Assembly (NCBI GenBank): GCA_029747585.1
Contig: JAPEVF010000949.1
Span: forward strand, 1-16,992
Direction of reading: 5' to 3'
DNA: 16,992 nucleotides
DNA from: Pleurotus djamor
Lineage: Eukaryota > Basidiomycota > Agaricomycetes > Agaricales > Pleurotaceae
A program made the position numbers and the translations under genes. The notes below the pieces were generated by a model. The model had not been told where the DNA came from. It saw only the letters and a program-made list of their open reading frames with translations, and made no database searches. Of the stretch, positions 9,657 to 16,992 are shown in pieces. Position 1 is the stretch's first letter. Every line of letters begins with the position of its first letter.

Positions 9657-12240
9657 TTAGAACAAGTCTACAATGATAGGTTGCAGCTTGCCGTCGCGAA
9701 TTGCCTGTCATCCACGTTAGCGATTTACTCGGGTCAAGTCGAGACAATGAAGCTTACCTCATGGATCAGAGAGATACTTTGCCCAGTTGTCACATCATCA
9801 ACGCCAACGCCATTCTTGAAAGCTTCATAATTCTCCGAACCGTGCATCTTGATACCAAGCGTCAAGCGAACGAATTCGTACACGGGGCGAGTTTTGTTGA
9901 GGAACCTGCTAGCGGGGGCAAGGCCACGACCTCCGGATAGGTATGCCTGGCGGAGCTCGTCTAAGAGCTCGTAACCTCTCGAAGCGACATGGGCCCGGAA
10001 AGTTGGGATCGCGCTAAGTGCCTTCCCAGCTAAATCAGCATCTCCAAGAGCTTCACTGGTAAAGAAGTCGACGATAGCAGTGGTTGTGGAAGCAGCAACC
10101 TTCTTCATCCGTTCCTTTCCGTCCATAGTGCTTGTCGAATCGACGGCGTCCCGCACTACGTGAGATAGCTCAGAAGTAATTTGAGTGGATTCTGATTCGC
10201 GGAGGCAATCGCCGAACGCGACTTCGACTTCTTCCTTCAAGATAGCATCCAGGCCTTCGTACAGCTCGTGCTGGAGCGCTCGAAGATCAAGGGCTTGACA
10301 TATGGCGTAAAGATATGACGAAATGAGAAGCGAGAGGACTTCAAGAGAAGTGATAGTCGCGCGACCGGAGACCAAGGCCATCGAGCTAAAATTAACAATC
10401 GAGCGCGATCAGAACTCATTGTATCCGACCATAACCCCGACTTAACTACTTACTTGATCGCTTGGTTGTGCATCTCAGCACTTTGTATGTGTGTGGACAC
10501 AGGGTTGGCCAGGTAGCCAAGTTCCGCAACGTACGCGGCGGAAGCAATGTCGATACCTTTGGCGTGGTAATTGAGTGAGGGATCGGTGGCAGCTAATGAC
10601 GGTGGGAGACCACGGTTCATCGTAGGGTTGATGAGCTCAGCGCATTGAGAGAACACCAGCTTTCCCAAGTGGTGTAGGGAAAGCCGTGTCTTTTCCATTG
10701 CGTTGGTGACGGCCATAGCCTGGAAATTCCCTCCATTATGGATTTTACCGGTCTCACCATCGACCAAAGGGTTGTCGGTAGCTAAGAATGAGATTAGTAT
10801 AAGCGATATCGGGGGCGTTAAGCTGTACTCACTGGAGTTACACTCAAGGGTGATGGTCGCCAACGAAGCGATCAGGTCCTCAACCTGTGGACCAACAAAC
10901 TGGGGTGAAGTGCGAAGGGGGTAACGGTCTTGACGGAGTTGGCCCTTGTCTTCTTCGATGGTGACATCCTCCTCGTGTGTTACCGCGAACTTGCTACCGT
11001 CAAGGAGTTTGTAGATGACATCAGCTGTCTCAACTTGACCAGGATGCGGCCGGGCCACAGCGTGGATGAAGGGGTCGAAAGAAGCACGAGTCCCCGCTAA
11101 AGCCTCGGTCCCCATTGCGGTACAGACCTGGGCGAGAAGGGTCATATGGACGGCGTCGTTCAGGGCGAGAGCAGCAACCGACGCGCTAAACGCGGTACCA
11201 TTTAGGATGCCAAGATGTTCTTTTGAAGCCAGAGGAAGAGGCGAAATGTTATGCGCCGCTAAGGCTTGAGTAGAAGGGACTATCTGCCTGGGTCCAAAAG
11301 CTGACGTTCGCTCGCCATCGAATACGCGAATATTGGGGTTGCCGTACAAGGCACCAGCGATGTAAGACAGCGGTTGCAGATCTGATTGAATGGAGAAGAT
11401 GAGTAAATTGATGGGTGGAATGAAGAACAAAGACTGTACCGCCGGATGCAGAGATGCTGCCACGCAACGGGACAACAGGAGTTACGTTGGCGCGCAGGAG
11501 ATCATTCATCTTCTCGATGAGTTCCCAGCGGACGCCGGAGTGACCACGAATGAGGGAGTTCATACGGATCAGAATCGCGCCCCGTACCCAAGACTCGGGC
11601 ATAGCGAGTCCAAACGGATCCTGGAGAGGTAGAGCTTCGGTAGGTTTTGACGAGGACGGAAGGACACCACTGTGCTGCATCTGCATGAGCGCATGACCCA
11701 GTAATATCGGCTGATCCGTTCGAGTATCGGCTAAGGCAGGGTTGACAATGAGCAAAGCGACGGCAAACGACAAAGTTAGACGTACCACTACCGCCGAATC
11801 CTGTCGTGACCCCGTAAATGCTCTTGCTTTGTTCGACCTTGTCGGTTATGACTTTGCGACTTTTCGCGGCGCGATCCCTCACTACGGGAGACTCATCGAG
11901 CTCAACGGCGGCATTATACCTCGCAGCAGCCGATACAGCGGATATGGAGAGACTATGACCGTCAAGAACGATCGAACGCCCATCCCTATCAGAGAATATG
12001 AGACAAGCGTGAAGAAGTGATCATAAGTACGCACTTGTAGCTCTGAAGTTCCTTTTGAGCTTCAATGAATTCGCCAACAAGATTGGTAGGCTTTGGCTTG
12101 GAAGTGGGGGATTCAGGCCTCACAGAGTCGACGATGGGTGAAGCTGTGACTTTGACGACATTGAAGTTGGGTAGCGGGATGGAGAGTGAGCGGCGTGGTT
12201 TTGAGATTGTGCGGGCGTGTGTTTCTGAGTAGATTGTCAT
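9657..12240 (-). CDS. PAL: Phenylalanine ammonia-lyase
   Basis: Exons, in transcript order: 12240-12035, 11985-11786, 11730-11440, 11381-10833, 10781-10454, 10385-9758, 9704-9657, summing to 2250 nt (749 residues plus stop). The enzyme removes ammonia from L-phenylalanine to give trans-cinnamate. The Ala230-Ser231-Gly232 triad ([20 protein letters not shown]), which cyclises to the MIO electrophile, is intact. The catalytic loop Tyr126 is in [37 protein letters not shown] and the [16 protein letters not shown] block are conserved, and the tail ends [15 protein letters not shown]. The length and the lyase core plus long helical C-terminal insertion fit eukaryotic PAL, not bacterial histidine ammonia-lyase. 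The substrate-selectivity pair is Met153-Gln154, against His-Gln in the red-yeast enzyme that also uses tyrosine. The start ATG follows a pyrimidine-rich leader. The intron after exon 3 splits the codon directly behind the MIO triad. Confidence 0.97.
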
Positions 12241-12299
12241 GGTAGGAGAGAGAGAAGCAGGTGATGAGGAAATGAACGGAAAGCCATGACTTGGGAGAG

Positions 12300-12307
12300 T
12301 ATATATA
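12300..12307 (-). promoter_or_regulatory. TATA box of PAL
   Basis: TATATATA lies 60 nt upstream of the PAL start codon. On the minus strand it is followed by a leader rich in C and T that ends CTCTCTCTCCTACC just before ATG, a usual arrangement in strongly expressed fungal genes. Confidence 0.6.
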
Positions 12308-14077
12308 CGAGAACGAGCTGAGACGGAATCTGAGATGCCAGGGACCCTGCTCCTCCTCCAGATCCATTTACGTTGCCGATTGGTTCAATCTCCGCTTCCT
12401 CTGAGATTCGGCGTCAATTCTCCGCTACCTCCGTCCGGCCGGGGCCGTATATGGCAAGTGTTACATGTCTTGCTGTGCCCAACTCTGTCTTTTCTGAACT
12501 CGCGCTCAACGGTCCATGTGCCTAAATCACTGCATCGCCCCGACTGTGACTCAATTTCCTCAGTCCATGACTGTTGGTGATACAGCTTCCTGACGCGGAA
12601 GATCAACTTTGGCGACAAAAACACGACACGAGGCTTCTAAGCTTTTCGCTTACTACACACTCTCTGGTCTCTCAGAACGCCATACCTTGCCCCTGAGAAA
12701 ACATTCCGATAGCCTATTAGATATCGCTTGCGGACCTTCAACGGCACAACCTCTCGACGATGACACATCCTCAAATGGACATGTATCCAAGCCTCGATGC
12801 CAACATGGACATTCAAGTGGTGCGGCTACTGCACCAAACGCTGATAGTAATTTTGTTGTAGCCACCTCGTGGCACCAGTATCTGTATCTACCGATCGTCG
12901 ACGCACATAACGGAATGTTTCGTCTATGTCGTATCAGCGACACTGATGGTGTATAGAAAAATTTCTACCAGCCCTCACTATCTCGGAGTGACACGGCCAG
13001 TTGAGCTCAAGACCCTGGACGTCGTTGCTTTGGGATGCAAGATGGTATCGCCTTCCTATGCCGATCTCAGCAACCCTGGCATGGTTCCTCAGCGCACTAG
13101 CATCTTGTTCTCGCCTCAACATGTTGCCATGTGGGCATCTTGGTTGGTCCACTAAGTATGACGAGGATGCTGTCCTCCCACTCGCTTTCTCCGATTACAG
13201 GGTCCCACCTTTCCGATGTCGACGGAGACAATACACCACGACAAGTGAGGCCAGAATCATCTTGGTACTATATAGAGTACATACTCCGAAGGGACCTTGT
13301 GCTTGACCGCACGCGTAGCCGTAATAGCCGATAAAGGTTACTTGAAATATTCACCACCTCATCAGTCATATCAGTGCTTCATCTTGACTGATGCTTTCTT
13401 CGACCTCCAACTCCTCCTCGACAAGCTTTTATCCAATGTCCCCACTCTCAACCTTATTCAAGGAGCCCTTCCCGACAGGTTGGCAGATCCATTGTTCATG
13501 ACATCGTGATGGATCATGAGAAGTTCAAATGGCATCCCGAAGTACCACTTCTCTTTTCCACGATCTTGAGCCATCTTTAACCTGGCCGCATATGGGCCGC
13601 CCCACAGGCCGCCACCTACCCGCCCAATGTCAATCCTTCGCACCTAGCCACGACTCCGCTGACCAGAGTAAGATCTAGTGCACGGTCGCAAGTAATTTCC
13701 AACGGAGGCAAACGAAGAGGTGAAACCCGGCTTCTCGGGCATGTTCCACCGTTTCTCCGTGCTACCACAACGTGGGACCTTTGCAAACACAAACTTCCCA
13801 TCTTTCCTCCTCCTACAAGTGCCATGGGTCGGTCGGTCTTGCCACACCGATCGAGGAGAGCGATCGCATTGGATAGCGTTACGTCGTTGATAGAAATTTT
13901 TGTGCTGCTGCATCATCAATCGTCTCAAGGCGACGATGATTATAGATACCGAACCGCCTCTGCATCAATCGAAGCATGAAGTGCCTATCATTACAAACGG
14001 GTGGCAGAAGTACAAACGTTACAGAATTATTATTAGTATCCAGCTCGAATTCTTGAAGCGGGACCGGCGCCGGCATC
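12308..14077. other. Unassigned 1.8-kb interval between PAL and FCF1
   Basis: This stretch lies between the divergent PAL and FCF1 genes. Plus-strand open frames at about 12609-12956, 12946-13155 and 13297-13509, and minus-strand frames at about 14142-13879 and 13928-13644, each read for 60-115 codons. None shows a family motif, and none could be joined to the next by introns that keep phase convincingly. A possible 45-nt intron (GTGGTG at 12817 to TTGTAG at 12861) exists on the plus strand. It may hold a lineage-specific or decayed gene; I cannot choose. Confidence 0.45.
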
Positions 14078-14086
14078 TTATAAATT
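14078..14086 (+). promoter_or_regulatory. Candidate TATA element of FCF1
   Basis: TTATAAATT lies about 160 nt upstream of the FCF1 start codon and 6 nt before a strong inverted repeat. It is the only good TATA-like word seen in the 250 nt before the gene. Confidence 0.35.
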
Positions 14087-14091
14087 TGGAC

Positions 14092-14127
14092 TTCGGCCTC
14101 GGTCGGTGTGGCCGGTACGAGGCCGAA
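14092..14127. repeat. Inverted repeat with perfect 10-bp GC-rich arms
   Basis: The left arm TTCGGCCTCG (14092-14101) is the exact reverse complement of the right arm CGAGGCCGAA (14118-14127), with a 16-nt spacer. It sits just downstream of the TATA-like word and about 120 nt before the FCF1 ATG, so it could be a palindromic protein-binding site or a hairpin in the 5' leader. Confidence 0.8.
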
Positions 14128-14245
14128 CTTTCCCACACACATGCACAGCGCTTGATCAAACTTCGCTCACGAACATTGAGCGACATCGACGCCTCAGTTC
14201 TGCTCAGCCCCTGCCACTTTTCTCAGTCCTGTCGTCTGCTCATCA

Positions 14246-15349
14246 ATGGTATGTGGCTTAACTCTCTCACCGCATCATATCTGACCTATTACATTCTCCA
14301 ACACTCCTTTGTGGCATTTCTACGTATCCGATCTTTTGATGAATCCGTAGGGTAAAGCCAAGAAGACACGCAAATTCGCAGCCGTGAAGCGTCTTCTCAA
14401 CCCGAATGACATACGGCTGTGAGCTTCACATTTGTTGCTATCGGGTGTGTTGCGTCTGATTCTGATGTGGGTGGCTTGAACAGAAAGGAAAATCAGTTGA
14501 AGCAGAAGAAGAAGGAGGAGGAAGAGAAGGAAAAGGCGGTTCGTAGAATGTAAGTGCATCGTCCCTACCGAAATACCAGTCGCTGACTCTCATGCCGGAT
14601 ATCAAGACCGCAGGTTGCGTCTTCTCTCTTCCTTGCGCACAACACTGCTCTGGTCCCACCGTATCGTGTCTTAATTGACACAAATTTCATCAACTTCAGT
14701 CTCCAAAATAAATTGGAACTTATGAGCGGAATGATGGACTGTCTCTATGCAAAATGTGAGTGTTATACTGTTACTTCCCGTGGGCCTCCTCGGATCCGAC
14801 GCCACTGCATGCGCGCGCAACTCTGGGCCAAACACTCTTCTCCATAGCCGTGGGTGGATTGTGGACGTAGTTATGCATTCCCCATCCAACAAACGCCCGC
14901 CTGCTGCTTCTCCTGTGACACGCTATCATTCAGATTATTGACTGATCAAATTTAGGTATCCCATGCGTGACAGACTGTGTTATGGCTGAACTGGAAAAAC
15001 TGGGACACCGTTATCGCGTTGCTCTCAGGTGAGTTTCCGTGATTCTTGTTTTATGAAGCTGCTGTCGATCTCCATACTGTGTTGTGTGCTTGACGACTTA
15101 CACTGACACTTCATGTCATTCAGAATAGCTCGCGATCCTCGCTTCGAACGACTAAAATGCACGCATACTGGAACGTATGCTGATGATTGTCTCGTGCAGC
15201 GGGTGACGGCCCATAAATGCTACATTGTTGCTACTTGCGATCGGGAGCTTCGTCGCCGGATCAGACAGGTCCCGGGCATCCCTTTGATGTACATCGTACG
15301 GAGGAGATACGCTATTGAACGGTTACCAGACCAAGGTGCTCCAACATAA
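14246..15349 (+). CDS. FCF1: rRNA-processing protein Fcf1 (PIN domain)
   Basis: Exons 14246-14248, 14351-14418, 14484-14549, 14607-14755, 14956-15028 and 15124-15349 join to 194 residues plus stop; human and yeast Fcf1 have about 190-200. Fcf1 is a nucleolar component of the small-subunit processome needed for early cleavages of pre-18S rRNA. The N-terminus [17 protein letters not shown] is the family signature, followed by a charged Lys/Glu segment (30-45). The PIN domain spans about 65-170 and keeps the acidic residues expected at a nuclease site: Asp70 ([10 protein letters not shown]), Glu107 ([11 protein letters not shown]), Asp140/141 ([11 protein letters not shown]) and Asp159 ([11 protein letters not shown]). 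The conserved Met-Gly-Lys start forces the ATG to be an exon by itself, with donor GTATGT right after it. The fourth intron is 200 nt, long for this window. Confidence 0.95.
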
Positions 15350-16098
15350 TGTGACTGCCCGCTTCTTGCTGTAGTCGACGCTTTGTGGGTGTATTTATGG
15401 AAGGGGGCCGGTATGAAGTATTCCGGGTTTCGCCAAGCCAGACACGGACTCGCGAATTGTATTAGTGATCGTTCCACTGTATCCAACAGCCTGCATCGTT
15501 GATTGGACCGTTAGTATCNAAAAAATATATGGCTTCCTTTCAGGCGGCCTTTGCTCGGTGTTCAATAGATATTGAATCAAAAGAAGTTCCTTCGCCGGTG
15601 TTCCTGCGCTCAGGACGGGAAGCCTGAGGACACCTTCTATTCATGGTCTAACAGCATCCCATTCATAGCTCAGCTCCATCTGGTCCTGAAGACATCGAGG
15701 AGTCAGGACGAAGTGATTTTGGTTCGGCGGTCGGTACGAGACTGATTGCTCGAAAAATTTGGGTGATTGCATCCGCGTTGTCCTGAAACTGCGGCGCAGA
15801 GTTCGCAGTTTGACGTACCTTGCCAGTGCTTGACTGCTTCAGTGAACCATATGGTCAGTATGTACAAACTCTCACCAAGGGCACTTTGGGCAGTCAGGAG
15901 GAATATAGGAGCGGTGTGTACAAAGCCGCGCAAATAACGCGCATGGAATATTCACGCTCCGCGAAGCGAATTTCTGACTCGGACAGCGCGTGCTTAGCGT
16001 CGCGTCGCGTCTCCACATATCTTGGCAACCACCAACACTGAAACTGCAGCGTCGCCTTTCGTTGTCCATCGACATCTACGACCACCTGCTCACACAAT
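15350..16098. other. Unassigned interval between FCF1 and the DUF1917 gene
   Basis: This 749-bp stretch should hold the FCF1 3' end and the promoter of the next plus-strand gene. An N at 15519 precedes a run of A. One minus-strand frame (about 15950-15819) encodes a hydrophobic segment (FLLTAQSALGESLYILTIWF) that ends at a GTACGT donor-like site. I could not extend it into a gene. A GCGTC microrepeat lies at about 15997-16011. Confidence 0.5.
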
Positions 16099-16907
16099 AT
16101 GTCTACCGAGGATATCTTCGACTTTACTTATAAATATGCCTGGTCCAAGGATTCCAGTATGACGTTGGAAGACTTTTTGAGTAAAGTTCGTTTCTCGGCG
16201 TTTCTCCCGCCGTACAGTGTCTCCTTGCTCATAACCGTAACTAGTACCGGCCGTCGATGGTGCAAAATGATGGCACCAAGCCCGTATGATACCTTCTCGG
16301 CTGTGTGTGATGCTCCATTGTCTGATTCACCCAACAGTGGATATGGTTACATGGTCGCAACGAACCTACGCTCGCTGATGCAGACATTGCTTCGGCGACG
16401 GCGGAGGCGGGAGCTTACTGTGAGTCGTCTCTGCTGATATAACCGGCATCTGATGAACTAATTTTCTTCTCGTTGTATGCTTTATCCAGTGAAGGAGGTA
16501 ACTGAACGCGTGGAGTCGATCAAAGTAAGAATCTTCCCCATTGATTTATATCACGTCTTAGCGGTTGACGCATTGCTACAGAATGATCCGGCAATACCAG
16601 TTCGTTCCAACAAGAAGACAGGCGCGAAGAGCAAAAAGGAGGTTCGCGAACAGGTACGTTCCTGGGCTCGTTTAGTTGATGAAATCGGGTGCGTGATCTC
16701 AACGGTTTGTGTGTACAGGTCCAGGCCGAAGCTGTTGCCCAGTTGAAAGAGATAGCTATCAAGCATAAATATGTGTGTGGTAAATGGTGAGTGGAACACG
16801 TTTGTTAGATCGTACGAGGGGTAATTAAATTAACATATTTGTGAAGGCTCATTTTCGCCGCAATGCTACTAGAATACCACGTTGTGTGCAAAGGCGGCGG
16901 CGGTTGA
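16099..16907 (+). CDS. DUF1917 / C11orf68 (BLES03)-like protein, C-terminally disrupted
   Basis: Exons 16099-16185, 16245-16283, 16338-16419, 16490-16524, 16582-16653, 16719-16786 and 16847-16907 keep phase and give 147 residues. Recognisable family blocks are DFLSKYRPSMV, KPWIWLHGRN, NDPAIPVRSNKKTGAKSKKE and KYVCGKWLIFA. The last is the conserved hydrophobic strand that normally continues for some 80-100 residues more. Here the frame changes to unfamiliar residues after LIFA and stops at 16905-16907. From about 16860 the DNA is better explained by a Pro/Gln-rich frame on the other strand. Function in the family is poorly known (an eIF4E-like fold has been described for the human protein). 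The gene is therefore either truncated by a rearrangement, uses an intron I cannot see, or crosses an assembly error. Exon 5 uses the acceptor at 16581; the nearer TTAG at 16561 would break the frame. Confidence 0.65.
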
Positions 16908-16992
16908 GTTTGAGGTGAGAAGTTGTGGTTGTAGTTAGTAGGGGGCTGCGGTGCAGGAGGGGGCATATTTTGTTGTCGAATGTGTTGCTGAG
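16805..16992 (-). CDS. Partial Pro/Gln-rich open frame entering from the right edge
   Basis: On the minus strand, frame 16990 to 16805 is open for 61 codons and closes with TAA at 16807-16805. It begins with Gln- and Pro-rich low-complexity sequence (QQHIRQQNMPPPAPQPP) and continues NYNHNFSPQTQPPPPLHTTW before turning ordinary. The composition is typical of disordered tails of fungal regulators, and the other frames lack such bias. It is probably the C-terminal exon of a minus-strand gene whose body lies outside the window. No family can be named. The last 20 codons overlap the final exon and last intron of the DUF1917 gene, so the true C-terminus may differ. Confidence 0.4.
   Translation of the reverse strand, partial: QQHIRQQNMPPPAPQPPTNYNHNFSPQTQPPPPLHTTWYSSSIAAKMSLHKYVNLITPRTI

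Noticed and set aside
13879..14142. 87-codon minus-strand frame divergent from FCF1
   Set aside because: Starts with an ATG and has a fair composition, but it overlaps the inverted repeat and TATA-like word and has no recognisable domain; kept only as a possibility in the gap description.
14249..14350. C/D snoRNA in the first intron of FCF1
   Set aside because: TTGATGA occurs near the 3' end and CTGA before it, the wrong order for a C/D snoRNA.
14756..14955. Intronic snoRNA in the long fourth intron of FCF1
   Set aside because: A CTGA (D-box-like) word is near the 3' end but no RTGATGA C box is present in the right order; no H/ACA hallmark was clear.
16525..16561. 37-nt intron in the DUF1917 gene using the TTAG at 16558-16561
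   Set aside because: It is too short and breaks the frame; the acceptor CTACAG at 16581 gives a 57-nt intron and the expected IKNDPAIP.

Overview
This is a nuclear genomic segment from a filamentous fungus, most likely an agaricomycete (mushroom-type) basidiomycete. The evidence is about 38 complete short GT-AG introns, mostly 47-70 nt, that interrupt almost every gene. The protein set also fits: a mitochondrial arginine-type carbamoyl-phosphate synthase, a fungal phenylalanine ammonia-lyase and an amadoriase-like flavoenzyme. All gene models were spliced by eye. In each of the six models below the exon phases add up, and the removed introns restore recognisable family motifs.

Layout. (1) 1-1439, minus: N-terminal part of a multi-pass membrane protein resembling the TmpA / ferric-reductase-like family; it runs off the left edge. 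(2) 1440-3546: no gene I can defend; scattered minus-strand open frames only. (3) 3547-7468, plus: large subunit of arginine-specific carbamoyl-phosphate synthase (CPA2 type), 9 exons, 1165 residues, with a mitochondrial presequence. (4) 7560-9278, minus: FAD-dependent amine oxidase of the amadoriase (fructosyl amino acid oxidase) / saccharopine oxidase type, 7 exons, 432 residues. It is tail to tail with CPA2, with only 91 bp between the stop codons. (5) 9657-12240, minus: phenylalanine ammonia-lyase, 7 exons, 749 residues, intact Ala-Ser-Gly cofactor triad, TATA box at 12300-12307. (6) 12241-14245: unassigned, with a TATA-like box and a perfect 10-bp-arm inverted repeat just upstream of the next gene. 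(7) 14246-15349, plus: FCF1, a PIN-domain rRNA-processing protein, 6 exons, 194 residues, whose first coding exon is only the ATG. (8) 15350-16098: no clear gene. (9) 16099-16907, plus: a DUF1917 / C11orf68-like protein that loses its family C-terminus near 16860. A Pro/Gln-rich open frame on the opposite strand (16992-16805) begins to overlap at that point and probably belongs to a gene beyond the right edge.

The middle three genes all touch amino-nitrogen metabolism: ammonia or glutamine nitrogen into carbamoyl phosphate for arginine, oxidation of a secondary amine or glycated amino acid, and deamination of phenylalanine. They have separate promoters and two orientations, so I see no operon-like or cluster logic beyond proximity. 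Five single N characters each sit directly before a homopolymer. The two that fall in coding exons (1421, 4560) must be dropped to keep the reading frame, so they look like assembly placeholders and not real bases. I found no RNA gene, CRISPR array, transposon or clearly new system.
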